64,000 nt of DNA from Bacillus sp. B1-b2 (GTDB lineage Bacteria > Bacillota > Bacilli > Bacillales > Cytobacillaceae): positions 348,413-412,412 of the forward strand of contig NZ_WEHU01000001.1 in assembly GCF_009183415.1 (NCBI RefSeq), given 5' to 3'. The notes below the pieces were generated by a model. The model was not told where the DNA came from, searched no databases, and saw only the letters and a list, made by a program, of their open reading frames with translations. Below, piece by piece: positions 28,137 through 36,360 of this stretch (positions within the stretch are counted from its first letter, which is position 1; each line of letters starts with the position of its first letter). Made by a program: the position numbers and the translations under genes.

Positions 28137-29144
28137 ATGGGGAAATCATTAAAAGATATAAAGTTTTCAGTCCTAGATTTAGCACCTATTGTTCAAGGAA
28201 GTAATCCAGGAGAAAGCTTTAAAAATAGTTTAGAACTTGCTAGTCATGCAGAGAAATGGGGCTATCACCGATATTGGGTGGCAGAGCATCATAGTATGCC
28301 AGGTATAGCAAGTAGTGCAACCTCTGTATTAATTGGATACATTGCTGGTGGTACGAAAAAGATCAGAGTGGGATCTGGGGGAATAATGCTTCCTAATCAC
28401 TCGCCATTAGTAATTGCGGAACAGTTTGGCACATTAGATGCTATGTATCCAAACAGAATTGACTTAGGATTAGGAAGAGCTCCTGGTAGTGATCAGTTAA
28501 CAGCAAGAGCGTTAAGGAGGAATAATCAAAGTGATGGTAGTGATTTTCCAGATCAGCTAGACGAGTTACGACAATATTTAAAACCCTATGAAGAAACATA
28601 CTTACGTGTTAGAGCCATTCCAGGAGAAGGAACAAATATTCCAATATGGCTATTAGGATCAAGTGGCTTTAGCGCAAAACTAGCCGGTGAATTAGGACTT
28701 CCCTTTGCTTTTGCTAGCCATTTTTCTCCTGATTACACAAAACCTGCTATTGAAATATATAAGCAATCCTTTAAACCATCAAATGTATTAGAGAAACCTT
28801 ATATAATGGTTGGTGTTAATGTATTAGCAGCTGAAACAGACGAGAGAGCTCATTATTTAGCTACCTCTTCTCAGCAACAATTCTTAAGTCTTATTCGAGG
28901 AAATCCTACACAAGTAAAGCCTCCTGTAGAAAATATGGATGAGCTTTGGAATGCACATGAAAAAGCAGTGGTTTATCAACAATTAAAAGCATCTATTATT
29001 GGATCAAAAGAAACAGTTGAACGCAAACTTTCCTTTTTCTTAGAAGAAACACAAGCAGATGAGATGATTGTAAATACACAAGCTTTCTCACAAGAGGATC
29101 GATTAAAGTCTTATGAAATTCTACAAAGTATTGTTATGTCTTAA
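28137..29144 (+). CDS. LLM-class flavin-dependent oxidoreductase (luciferase-like)
   Basis: A 335-residue bacterial-luciferase-fold protein. Landmarks are LDLAPIVQG at the N-terminus, the [16 protein letters not shown] segment, [25 protein letters not shown], and [13 protein letters not shown], which place it in the YwcH/YvbT-type branch. It would bind reduced flavin; the substrate is unknown. AAAGGAAGAG lies before the ATG. A terminator follows. Confidence 0.87.
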   Translation: MGKSLKDIKFSVLDLAPIVQGSNPGESFKNSLELASHAEKWGYHRYWVAEHHSMPGIASSATSVLIGYIAGGTKKIRVGSGGIMLPNHSPLVIAEQFGTLDAMYPNRIDLGLGRAPGSDQLTARALRRNNQSDGSDFPDQLDELRQYLKPYEETYLRVRAIPGEGTNIPIWLLGSSGFSAKLAGELGLPFAFASHFSPDYTKPAIEIYKQSFKPSNVLEKPYIMVGVNVLAAETDERAHYLATSSQQQFLSLIRGNPTQVKPPVENMDELWNAHEKAVVYQQLKASIIGSKETVERKLSFFLEETQADEMIVNTQAFSQEDRLKSYEILQSIVMS

Positions 29145-29147
29145 TAC

Positions 29148-29189
29148 AAACAAGTACGAGGGATATTCTTTTCCTTTGTACTTGTTTTT
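29148..29189 (+). terminator. Terminator after the LLM gene
   Basis: AAACAAGTAC pairs with GTACTTGTTT across a partly paired interior, followed by T residues. Confidence 0.75.
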
Positions 29190-29240
29190 CTGTATGATAA
29201 ATATAACAAACTTGTATATGTAAGTTATGGAGGTAGAAAA

Positions 29241-29648
29241 ATGAAGACTAGCATGAAATTAGTAAACGGAGACAAATTAGAGCAGCTCTTAAAAAAAATG
29301 GTGTCTAACGGGTATGAAAGTGTCAAAGGAGAAGAAGTATTGCTTTGTATGGAGTGCTGTGATGTAGATTTGTATATTGCATCAGAGTCCTATCCTGAAT
29401 TTGAAGAGTTAGTAAATGATAACTTTGAACTGGACGAATATGGAGATATCCTTGATAAAGAAAAATATCACATTTTAATGAGAGAACTAGATGAATATTA
29501 TATGGAATTACATTTAAAATCAGGGTTCTATGATTATTTTCCTGCAGGCTCGTATCAAATAAATGGAAGAGAGGAAGAGACGGAAACAGATATGTTAGCT
29601 CCTAAAGATGTGTTTTATGCTCCGTTTGAGGATGCTGTAAAAAAGTAA
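29241..29648 (+). CDS. Unknown acidic cytoplasmic protein
   Basis: A 135-residue soluble, acidic protein that I do not recognise. It has three cysteines close together (LLCMECCDVDLY) and many Glu and Asp residues, and it looks alpha-beta with no membrane segment. The ribosome site GGAGGTAGAAAA is strong and a terminator follows, so it is a genuine single-gene unit. No functional statement can be supported. Confidence 0.65.
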   Translation: MKTSMKLVNGDKLEQLLKKMVSNGYESVKGEEVLLCMECCDVDLYIASESYPEFEELVNDNFELDEYGDILDKEKYHILMRELDEYYMELHLKSGFYDYFPAGSYQINGREEETETDMLAPKDVFYAPFEDAVKK

Positions 29649-29657
29649 TAGAGCATT

Positions 29658-29705
29658 AAGCGTATGAAGTGACACACTCCTTCATGTCTCTTTATACGCT
29701 TTTTA
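29658..29705. terminator. Hairpin between converging genes
   Basis: AAGCGTAT (29658-29665) pairs with ATACGCTT (29694-29701), with inner pairing of GAAG with CTTC, then TTTT. Confidence 0.7.
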
Positions 29706-29709
29706 ACTT

Positions 29710-30681
29710 TTATTTATCAGTCCTAGTCCAATTTAATACTCCATCATCCTTGTCAAACTCAATTATGACATCTGAAACGCCTTTTTCTCCTAGAATTTGA
29801 TTCTCTATCCGATTACGAATTTTATCAGCTTGTTCAACTGTTAACTTACTATCAATTTCGATACTTAATTCTACATGAAAATCTTCGCCTTCTTTATATA
29901 CGGCAAGTGCTTGGATATCACGAACATCTGGGTCTCGTATGGCAATATTTCCAATTTTTCCTTCCATTTCCGCATCTGCTTCTCCGATGGCACCTGCTGC
30001 GTTGTCAAGAAATACTCTTGTGACGACAATGAACATCATCACACCAATAATGATGGAAACGAGCCCTTCTGCTTGTTTGAAATTTGTATACTCTGCGATT
30101 GTTACAGCTATAATGGCTAATATTCCACCAGCAGTTGCCACTGAATCTTCTAAGAAGACTAACTTTGTAGCGGGCTTCGCATTTTTTAGAGATGAAAGAC
30201 TTGCCCTAAATAATCCTCTTCCTTTTGCAGTTCCATTAGATTCTAGAACTATTTCTTTCATAGCACGAATTAGTACATAAAACTCCAAACAAACAGATGC
30301 ACCTAATACGAGTAAAGTTAAAAGAAAACCAGTGGATTCTTCTGGATAAAAGGTATGTATAAACCCTTCTCGAATCGTTTCATAGGCCATAATTCCTACT
30401 ACTAGTACGGCAAATAATAATACTAAGTTTACAAGTCTGCCAAAACCACCAGGAAATCTTTTAGTAGGGGATTTCTTACTTAAAGCAGAACCAATAAATA
30501 CAAAGAGTTGATTAGCTGCATCACCTAAAGAATGCATGGTCTCAGCAAACATGGCAACATTTCCTGTCATAAAATAAGCGATTCCTTTTATAATGGCGAT
30601 TATGGTGTTAATGATTGTCGCTAGTAAAGCTGATTTATTACCATTCTTCAGTAAAACGAAGAATTCTTTCATCTTACTCAA
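29710..30681 (-). CDS. Cation diffusion facilitator (CDF) metal transporter
   Basis: A 323-residue CDF exporter: about six membrane segments to residue 230, then a cytoplasmic ferredoxin-like domain (VELSIEIDSKLTVEQADKI). Metal-site residues are visible in MFAETMHSLGDAANQ and LVFLEDSVATAGG. The second site has Glu/Asp where many zinc CDFs have His, so the metal may be other than zinc. A structured hairpin lies just upstream on the same strand. Export of a divalent cation across the cell membrane is the expected role. Confidence 0.87.
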   Translation of the reverse strand: MSKMKEFFVLLKNGNKSALLATIINTIIAIIKGIAYFMTGNVAMFAETMHSLGDAANQLFVFIGSALSKKSPTKRFPGGFGRLVNLVLLFAVLVVGIMAYETIREGFIHTFYPEESTGFLLTLLVLGASVCLEFYVLIRAMKEIVLESNGTAKGRGLFRASLSSLKNAKPATKLVFLEDSVATAGGILAIIAVTIAEYTNFKQAEGLVSIIIGVMMFIVVTRVFLDNAAGAIGEADAEMEGKIGNIAIRDPDVRDIQALAVYKEGEDFHVELSIEIDSKLTVEQADKIRNRIENQILGEKGVSDVIIEFDKDDGVLNWTRTDK

Positions 30682-30706
30682 ACCTTTCTCTTACGTTTAT
30701 CCATTC

Positions 30707-30775
30707 AAAAAAGAGGCTAATCCTTTAAATGTCTATTTACCCAGTGCATAGACATTACATGTGGAAGCCTCTTTT
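30707..30775 (-). promoter_or_regulatory. Structured hairpin/terminator ahead of the CDF gene
   Basis: On the minus strand a 10-base outer stem (AAAAGAGGCT with AGCCTCTTTT, ending in six T) encloses a 9-base inner stem (AATGTCTAT with ATAGACATT). The two stems are separated by an internal loop. It ends only 26 bases before the CDF start. It is either the terminator of the small gene upstream or a metal-responsive attenuator of the CDF gene. I could not match it to a known riboswitch. Confidence 0.55.
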
Positions 30776-30859
30776 CCTTTATTCTAGCAAGTCTTAGATG
30801 GTTCTAACATGTTGATTTGAATATGTATAAACTAAGAAGTATGGATGCAATAGAATGCG

Positions 30860-31027
30860 TTAATTCGCTTTGTCTAATGCAGTATTCCAATCTGGAAAAT
30901 AATGAAGAGCATGTCGCATTAATTCTGGATGGCTATGTTTTATCTTCTTTTTATTCAAATTCTCACCGGTTGAACGTAATTGTTTAATTGCAACCATTAC
31001 ATCGTCAGCCGTCATGCTAATATCCAT
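30860..31027 (-). CDS. 55-residue protein resembling a homing-endonuclease-associated repeat
   Basis: A small gene with an excellent ribosome site (AAAGGAGGT, seven bases before the ATG) encoding 55 residues. The end, ELMRHALHYFPDWNTALDKA, resembles the repeat found beside HNH homing endonucleases (a helix, then an aromatic-x-x-W-x-x-A-L pattern). No endonuclease domain is present. It may be a free-standing DNA-binding module or a remnant. It was found by direct reading and is short but convincing as a gene. Confidence 0.65.
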   Translation of the reverse strand: MDISMTADDVMVAIKQLRSTGENLNKKKIKHSHPELMRHALHYFPDWNTALDKAN

Positions 31028-31527
31028 TTGACTTACCTCCTTTACATTTATCTTTATTTTTTCCTATTATCTAAAAAACTATACCTTAAAGCATAGAGAA
31101 ATATTTCTTGGGAAAGCGCAATATGTTACAAAGAAAGACAAAAAAGGATAGTTAGAGGTAAAATGTTTTATAAGTGTGAAGGGAAGTTTATATGGAATGA
31201 TTAATGATCTTATGATTGCTAAACAATAATAGGTTTCGTTTAAGCATAAGAAACATAAAATGTGTATATGAAAAATTAATAAATGAAATGTACAAAAAAT
31301 AAGTCTATGGAGCCCATTTTACAATGAAAGAAATTTGAAGAAATAGACATTTTATTATTGCAATTCTTCTACTCTACCCTGTGAGAAGATTAATAAGATT
31401 ATTGTTTTATCTTCTATTAACAACCTCACAGATGAGGGATGGATAGAAATATTAATACTATTTCTCGGGAAAGCGCATATTATGACATTGTTCGAATTAA
31501 TTAAGTCGAATTATCATGAAATGGATA
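31028..31527. other. 500-base gap with a repeated motif and a hairpin
   Basis: No gene was found. A 19-base motif TATTTCTyGGGAAAGCGCA occurs twice in the same direction, at 31102-31120 and 31459-31477, with one difference. Between them 31379-31431 folds as CTGTGAG with CTCACAG outside and AGAAGAT with ATCTTCT inside. The function is unknown; a small RNA or a short mobile unit is possible. Confidence 0.45.
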
Positions 31528-31575
31528 AAATAGTGTCTAAAAAGGAAGATTTTCTCCCTTTTAGACACTATTTTT
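31528..31575. terminator. Bidirectional terminator overlapping the bioY 3' end
   Basis: ATAGTGTCTAAAA pairs with TTTTAGACACTAT, flanked by A and T runs. The 3' arm on the plus strand overlaps the last codons of bioY. Confidence 0.85.
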
Positions 31576-32154
31576 TGTAGATATTGTATTAAATAGTGTA
31601 CTTTTTTTAAAGTATACTTGGTACATTCTATATCCTAATAAACCGGCAATAACAGTAAAGATAATGTCCTTAATGAAAGGTAATATCATCCAACTCCATA
31701 CAAGGGCATAATTAAAGCCTGCTGGAGCAGCATACCAAACCTTATATGCTAAATACATCCAATGAGTCCCTAATATATAATTTATAAGTAATCCTATAAA
31801 TGCACTAAATAGGAAGGTAGTCATTGTTTTCTTTTTTTCCACGAATAAGCCACAAAGAAATGCCGTCACAATAAATGCTAAAATAAATCCAAATGATGGC
31901 TTTGTTAATACAATAAGTCCTCCACTTATTCCAGAAAATATTGGAATTCCTATTAATCCAATGAACATATATGTAATCATCGCAAAGCTTCCTAATCTTT
32001 TTCCTAATAATAGACCGGCTAAAATGGCAAAGAATGTTTGTAGGGTAATAGGTACTCCTCCTATAACTAGAAAACTTGTTATATTAGCACCAACTGCCAT
32101 AAATGCGACAAATAGAGCTACCATTGTTATTTCTATTGGTTTCCAGTGGTTCAT
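31561..32154 (-). CDS. bioY: Biotin transporter substrate-binding (S) component
   Basis: A membrane S component of an energy-coupling-factor (ECF) biotin importer, about 197 residues with six hydrophobic segments. The family signature is visible: GVPITLQTFFAILAGLLLG near the N-terminus, GIPIFSG, and ISGGLIVLTKPSFGFILAF. It needs the shared EcfA/EcfT module encoded elsewhere. Two in-frame ATGs are possible, at 32160 and 32154; the latter is better spaced from AAAGGA. A promoter and a partial BirA-like box stand upstream. Confidence 0.93.
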   Translation of the reverse strand: MNHWKPIEITMVALFVAFMAVGANITSFLVIGGVPITLQTFFAILAGLLLGKRLGSFAMITYMFIGLIGIPIFSGISGGLIVLTKPSFGFILAFIVTAFLCGLFVEKKKTMTTFLFSAFIGLLINYILGTHWMYLAYKVWYAAPAGFNYALVWSWMILPFIKDIIFTVIAGLLGYRMYQVYFKKSTLFNTISTKNSV

Positions 32155-32191
32155 ATTCATTCATCCTTTCTGTTATAGTCTTGCTTTATCA

Positions 32192-32243
32192 AATATACTT
32201 TCCTTTTCGTTTTGTGTCAACTTAAAATAATATAGGTTAACAA
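32192..32243 (-). promoter_or_regulatory. bioY promoter with partial BirA-like operator
   Basis: On the minus strand TTGACA (32215-32220), a 17-base spacer and TATATT (32192-32197) form a good promoter. TTGTTAACC (32235-32243) is a perfect BirA half-site. A poorer second half overlaps the -35, but the 12-base spacing is shorter than usual, so biotin repression is only suggested. Confidence 0.6.
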
Positions 32244-32307
32244 ATATTTATACATATAAAGAATGAATTTGCTCATACTAGAAATAGCCAAGAAAGGAGA
32301 AGATAGA

Positions 32308-32640
32308 ATGAAATTAACTAAATTTCCTTTAATAACCATGAGTGTGTTTAGTTTTCTATTATTATTCACAAGCATGCATGCACAAGTTCAAGCAGAAGAA
32401 CTACCTTCTTATGTAAAATGGGGTAGAATTGCTATGACAAAGGTTCAAGAAAAATACCCTGGAAGTGAGATTACAGATTATCTGCATGTAGGAAAAGAGG
32501 ATAAAGAAGGCACATCAACAGAAAAATTCAAATTAATTATAAAACAAGATAAAAAAGAAATTGGTGTTAATGTAAGTTTGACTTTTGATACAAGAACGGA
32601 AAGACTTCTTTCTGTTGATTTAACAGAAACACAACCATAA
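32308..32640 (+). CDS. Secreted DUF3889-type protein
   Basis: A 110-residue protein with a clear signal peptide (PLITMSVFSFLLLFTSMHA, cleavage near AQVQA). The mature part carries YVKWGRIAMTKVQEKYPG, DYLHVGKE and a strand VNVSLTFDTRTERLL, matching what I know as DUF3889. Its role is unknown, probably extracellular or wall-associated. ATG 32308 follows AAAGGAGAAGATAGA; the longer frame from 32263 has no site. Confidence 0.78.
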   Translation: MKLTKFPLITMSVFSFLLLFTSMHAQVQAEELPSYVKWGRIAMTKVQEKYPGSEITDYLHVGKEDKEGTSTEKFKLIIKQDKKEIGVNVSLTFDTRTERLLSVDLTETQP

Positions 32641-32650
32641 CGGTACCTCA

Positions 32651-32683
32651 CTCTCTTAAATTAGTAGTTTTAAGAGAGTTTTT
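32651..32683 (+). terminator. Terminator after the DUF3889 gene
   Basis: CTCTCTTAAA pairs with TTTAAGAGAG, followed by five T. Confidence 0.85.
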
Positions 32684-32763
32684 CTGTTTTAATGAAAGAA
32701 AGGCTGTCAATATAAACAAGTAAGCAGTAATAGCCTATTGAATAAAAGGAGGAGAGAGGAAAA

Positions 32764-33477
32764 ATGATGATCGGAAAAGTGACAAATATAATTAGACACC
32801 CTGTGAAATCTTTTACAGGAGAAAATCTACAGCAGGCAAAAGTGATGTCTTATGGAATATATGGTGATAGAAGTCACACATTTGTACAGAAAGCAAATAA
32901 TAAGCATTTAACCATTACGCAATTTCCTAATATGGTTACATATAAAGCAAGGTTTGTAGGTACGGAGCAAGAAGATACATATCCAAAAATTGAGGTAATA
33001 GCAAGTGACGAAAAGAAGTATGATTGGTATGATGATGAGCTATTAGCAAGAATTAATCAAGAATCTAAGAAAGAAGTAGAAAGAGAAGTATATGAACCGT
33101 CATTTGTACCTTTTCCTGCTTTAGAAGTAGACAATCTTTTGATGATATCTCAACAATCATTAGCTAAATTGGAAGACACCTATGAAGAAAATGTGGATGA
33201 GAGAAGATTTAGAGGCAATATTATTTTTGACTTAGATGAAGAATGGACAGAAAGCATGCTTATCGGAAAAACGTTACAAATAGGGAATGAAGTAAGTGTA
33301 CAAATGAATAAATTTTGTGAAAGATGTATGATTATTTCAGTAGATCCTGTAACTGGTGCAAGAGAACCTAAATTCTTAAAACATGTTGTAAAGAAGTATG
33401 AAAATCTTTTTGGTGTATATGCTTCTGTCATACATACAGGGGAAATAAAGATTGGAGATCCCATTTATTTGTTATAA
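32764..33477 (+). CDS. MOSC-domain protein
   Basis: A 237-residue protein with an N-terminal MOSC-type beta barrel (IIRHPVKSFTGENL, YGIYGDRSHTFV) and a C-terminal MOSC core (FRGNIIFD, then FCERCMIISVDPVTGARE with the conserved Cys). MOSC proteins handle molybdenum-cofactor sulfur or reduce N-hydroxylated compounds. No Moco genes are nearby, so the role is open. GGAGGAGAGAGG precedes the start. Confidence 0.85.
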   Translation: MMIGKVTNIIRHPVKSFTGENLQQAKVMSYGIYGDRSHTFVQKANNKHLTITQFPNMVTYKARFVGTEQEDTYPKIEVIASDEKKYDWYDDELLARINQESKKEVEREVYEPSFVPFPALEVDNLLMISQQSLAKLEDTYEENVDERRFRGNIIFDLDEEWTESMLIGKTLQIGNEVSVQMNKFCERCMIISVDPVTGAREPKFLKHVVKKYENLFGVYASVIHTGEIKIGDPIYLL

Positions 33478-33486
33478 CATATAAAG

Positions 33487-33527
33487 ACAAGCATACTAAA
33501 AGAAAATAATTAATTTAGTATGCTTGT
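33487..33527. terminator. Bidirectional hairpin
   Basis: ACAAGCATACTAAA pairs perfectly with TTTAGTATGCTTGT between converging genes. Confidence 0.8.
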
Positions 33528-33550
33528 AAGGCTTTATGTTTATGTATTAA

Positions 33551-33988
33551 TTATCGATTTAATAGTAAGCTTCGGAAAACCTTCATGATAAAATAGCCTA
33601 TTCCTCCACCAATTCCATTTAAAATAACATCATTTATATCACAAACACCGATATAGAAAACTAGTTGTAATAGTTCAATAGCAATAGATAATAAAACAGA
33701 GCTAAATAGAACGAGTGTTAAAGAAGGTTGTTTAACCCAGTAAGTTATAAACAATCCAAATGGAATAAAAGCAAAAATATTTCCAAGTAAATTACCTGTT
33801 AATGCTGATACATGTAAAGGAAATAGATGCTGCATCTCTTTCACAATGCTTAAAATAGGGATGAAATTATAAGCTAACACACCATGTACATTTTGTCTGT
33901 AATTGGAAAAGAATAATAGATAAAAGAGCAGTACTATGTAGAAACAAAAGAAGAGGATAGATAGGATTTTATTTGATATTTTAATCAT
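33551..33988 (-). CDS. VanZ-like membrane protein
   Basis: A 145-residue protein with about four membrane segments and the VanZ pattern: NFIPILSI, then NLLGNIFAFIPFGLF, then IELLQLVF and DINDVILNGIGGGIGY. VanZ family members are linked to low-level glycopeptide resistance in some operons, but most chromosomal copies have no known role. It is divergent from the MarR gene. Confidence 0.85.
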   Translation of the reverse strand: MIKISNKILSILFFCFYIVLLFYLLFFSNYRQNVHGVLAYNFIPILSIVKEMQHLFPLHVSALTGNLLGNIFAFIPFGLFITYWVKQPSLTLVLFSSVLLSIAIELLQLVFYIGVCDINDVILNGIGGGIGYFIMKVFRSLLLNR

Positions 33989-34087
33989 TAAACCTCCTAA
34001 GTAATTTTCTAATAACGTAAGCGTGCTTCTTTATTATATAGATTCTATAGGAAAACTTCTATTGCCGAAAGAGTTTCTTTTGTGATA

Positions 34088-34105
34088 TAGTTACCTAGGT
34101 AACTA
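34088..34105 (+). promoter_or_regulatory. Palindromic MarR operator
   Basis: TAGTTACCTAGGTAACTA is a perfect 18-base palindrome 21 bases before the MarR start, the typical size and place for a MarR autoregulatory site. Confidence 0.75.
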
Positions 34106-34126
34106 ATTGTGAGATAGGAGAAAGAC

Positions 34127-34555
34127 ATGAGTGAAACACATGAATTATTTCATTCCATACAACAACTTGCAAGACAATTAACAAAAAGTTTAAATTCAAG
34201 CTTACAGCCTTTCAACATTTATCATTCAGAATGGACAGTGTTATATGTACTGAAAAATAAAGGACCGCTTACACAAAGGGAAATAGCTGAATACTTAGCA
34301 ATTGAAGCACCGCCAGTAACACGTACTATTAAAAAATTAGTGGAGAAAAGCTATGTCATGCAAGTAAAAGGAAGTGATAAGCGTTCAAATCATGTAGTGT
34401 TAACAGATTTAGCTCTTAAAGAGTTTCCTAAATGGGAGCAAGCTGTTATACAGGCTAATGAATTATTAATTCAGAAGTTGCCAGACACTTCTTATGAACA
34501 GTTAAAATTCATTGTTACTTCATGGTCTGACTCTTTAACCTTCAGGGAGGAATAG
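34127..34555 (+). CDS. MarR-family transcriptional regulator
   Basis: A 142-residue winged-helix regulator. The DNA-binding part reads LTQREIAEYLAIEAPPVTRTIKKLVEKSYV and the wing is KGSDKRSNHVVLTD, with dimerisation helices at both ends. A palindromic operator lies just upstream. The MFS gene starts one base after its stop, so this is a classic repressor-efflux pair induced by a pump substrate. Confidence 0.92.
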   Translation: MSETHELFHSIQQLARQLTKSLNSSLQPFNIYHSEWTVLYVLKNKGPLTQREIAEYLAIEAPPVTRTIKKLVEKSYVMQVKGSDKRSNHVVLTDLALKEFPKWEQAVIQANELLIQKLPDTSYEQLKFIVTSWSDSLTFREE

Positions 34556-34556
34556 T

Positions 34557-35768
34557 ATGCAGAAGGAAGCTTTATGGACAAGGGGATTTATCCAAATCTG
34601 GGTAAGTAACTTTTTTTTATTTTTAACATTTTATTATTTACTTGTATCTTTACCCGTTTTTGCTTTGAGAGAATTAGAGGCTAAGCAATCAAGTTCTGGT
34701 TTAATCGTTACCGTTTTCTTAATTACCGCCATTATTATTCGCCCCATTGCCGGGAATATAATGCAAAAAATAGGAACAAAAAATTTGTTTGTTATTTCTT
34801 TAATCATTTTTTTAGGAGCAAGTCTTTTTTATCCTATTACTCACTCATTGGGGGGATTATTACTAGTTCGAGCAATCCATGGAATTGGGTTTGGAATGGC
34901 AACAACTGCTACGGGAACGATTGTTGCGGATCTTCTTCCTCAAACTAGAAGAGGAGAAGGAATGGGTTATTACTCTATGAGTATGAACTTAGCTATGGTT
35001 ATAGGTCCTTTTCTAGGGCTACAGGCTATTAACACATGGGGAAGTACTATATTATTCATTTTAGCGATGGTTTTTGCCTGTATGGCTTTAATACTTGGTG
35101 TCCTCATTACTATTCCAAAATCGAATGTCCAAGAGAAACTTCAGGTAGAACAGAATAAAGGACCTCAAATGAATCAATTATTAGAGAAAACAGCAGTGAA
35201 AATTAGTTTAGTAGCTGCTTTATTTGGAATTGTTTATTCTTCCATTTTGTCGTTTGTTTCTGTGTATGCAGAAAATAAGGGTCTTGTTAGTGTATCAGGG
35301 TACTTTTTTGTTGTATATGCTATTGTTATGTTACTAGCAAGACCCTTTGCTGGTAGATGGTTTGATAAATATGGAGCAAATGTGATTATCTATCCATGTA
35401 TTATTCTTTTTGCTGTTGGAATGATTATACTAAGCATGGTACAAAGTCCTTGGATGTTTTTACTTGCTGCAGCATTAATTGGCTTAGGATATGGAACCAT
35501 GTTTCCTTGTCTGCAAACCATTGCTATCCAAAAGGCTGCTCCTCAAAGAAGAGGACTTGCGACTGCAACCTTTTTATCGCTATTTGATATGGGCATTGGG
35601 TTTGGTTCGTTTATCGTAGGAATAATTGGCGGTGCTATTGGATTTGATTCTTTCTATTTCTTTAGTAGCTTCTATATTTTGATTTGCTTAGGTGTTTACT
35701 ATGTAATGCATGGAAGAGTATCAAAGATAAAACAGAATGTAGTAAATACAAATAGTTTAAATTCATAA
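34557..35768 (+). CDS. MFS drug-efflux-type permease
   Basis: A 403-residue permease with 12 hydrophobic segments. Major-facilitator motifs include the loop GNIMQKIGTKNLF after segment 2, RAIHGIGFGMATTATGTIVADLLPQTRRGEGMGYY, and the second-half loop RPFAGRWFDKYGANV. It is coupled to the MarR repressor and probably exports a toxic compound that relieves MarR binding. The compound is unknown. Confidence 0.9.
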   Translation: MQKEALWTRGFIQIWVSNFFLFLTFYYLLVSLPVFALRELEAKQSSSGLIVTVFLITAIIIRPIAGNIMQKIGTKNLFVISLIIFLGASLFYPITHSLGGLLLVRAIHGIGFGMATTATGTIVADLLPQTRRGEGMGYYSMSMNLAMVIGPFLGLQAINTWGSTILFILAMVFACMALILGVLITIPKSNVQEKLQVEQNKGPQMNQLLEKTAVKISLVAALFGIVYSSILSFVSVYAENKGLVSVSGYFFVVYAIVMLLARPFAGRWFDKYGANVIIYPCIILFAVGMIILSMVQSPWMFLLAAALIGLGYGTMFPCLQTIAIQKAAPQRRGLATATFLSLFDMGIGFGSFIVGIIGGAIGFDSFYFFSSFYILICLGVYYVMHGRVSKIKQNVVNTNSLNS

Positions 35769-35777
35769 ATGTTCGAA

Positions 35778-35805
35778 CAATCCCCCTTCAAGTAATGGGG
35801 GATTG
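35778..35805 (+). terminator. Terminator after the MFS gene
   Basis: CAATCCCCC pairs perfectly with GGGGGATTG around ten bases, then CTTTATTTTT. Confidence 0.85.
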
Positions 35806-35918
35806 CTTTATTTTTCGAGGAAAGTAAATTCTGGGTTATGCCTAGAGTTGCAGAAAGTTCATTGAGAGTTAGGTGAAACTTCGCTCTAATAATCTTTGGT
35901 GCAATCATCCAACTTAAG

Positions 35919-36098
35919 CGGAGAATATCCGGTTAAATGCATATGGACACTTATTTTGAGGATGATAAGGGGATTTTTTCCGGTTAAGCAAGAAAAAGTC
36001 CTTGTATTTCATGTGTTTTAAGAAAATAGCCGGAAATTCTCCGTCTATTTTGAGTTAATTTCATGGTTGTAACGAAATAAGGGGATTTTCTCTGGCTA
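35919..36098. repeat. Cluster of four related 17-18 base repeats
   Basis: Units at 35919-35935, 35969-35986, 36027-36044 (inverted) and 36081-36098 share the pattern GGrGAwtTTyCGGyTA. Start-to-start spacing is about 50-58 bases. The sequence between is not conserved. No gene is visible here. It resembles a decaying intergenic repeat family, not a CRISPR. Confidence 0.6.
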
Positions 36099-36162
36099 TT
36101 TATCTGAATGGGTGCTTAACCTAATTCTTCAACCGATAAAAGTAGACCCTTTTTATACAAAT

Positions 36163-36261
36163 ATGGGAAAAAGGAAACAGAAGATGATAGATGAATACAG
36201 AAAACAAATGATGTTGGAGCATATCAATCCATTTGAGGATAAAGAAGTCACGAAAAAATAA
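36163..36261 (+). CDS. Possible small protein or gene remnant
   Basis: A 32-codon frame rich in Lys, Glu and Met (KMIDEYRKQMMLEHINPFED). The frame stays open upstream to about a GTG at 36112. An internal ATG at 36184 has AAGGA eight bases ahead, so translation is possible. It was not recognised; listed with low confidence. Confidence 0.25.
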   Translation: MGKRKQKMIDEYRKQMMLEHINPFEDKEVTKK

Positions 36262-36331
36262 AATAGAGGAAGGCCTTTAGGCATTGGAGTAGAAGTAATA
36301 CAATTGGCGTACCCTTCAATAACATCCTACA

Positions 36332-36356
36332 ATCCCCTTTCATTTTGAAAGGGGAT
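36332..36356. terminator. Hairpin near the EamA 3' end
   Basis: ATCCCCTTTC pairs perfectly with GAAAGGGGAT around five bases. The only T run is on the plus-strand side, so its use by the minus-strand gene is doubtful. Confidence 0.5.
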
Positions 36357-36360
36357 ACTT

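Noticed and set aside
30707..30775. Called as a NiCo (czcD) riboswitch
   Set aside because: The gene context fits, but the four-way junction and conserved bases of that class are not visible.
31165..31206. 13-codon frame with a weak ribosome site
   Set aside because: Too short, no conserved feature, no structural context like that of the EamA leader.
35919..36098. Considered as a CRISPR array
   Set aside because: Units are degenerate, one is inverted, spacing is uneven and no cas gene is in the window.
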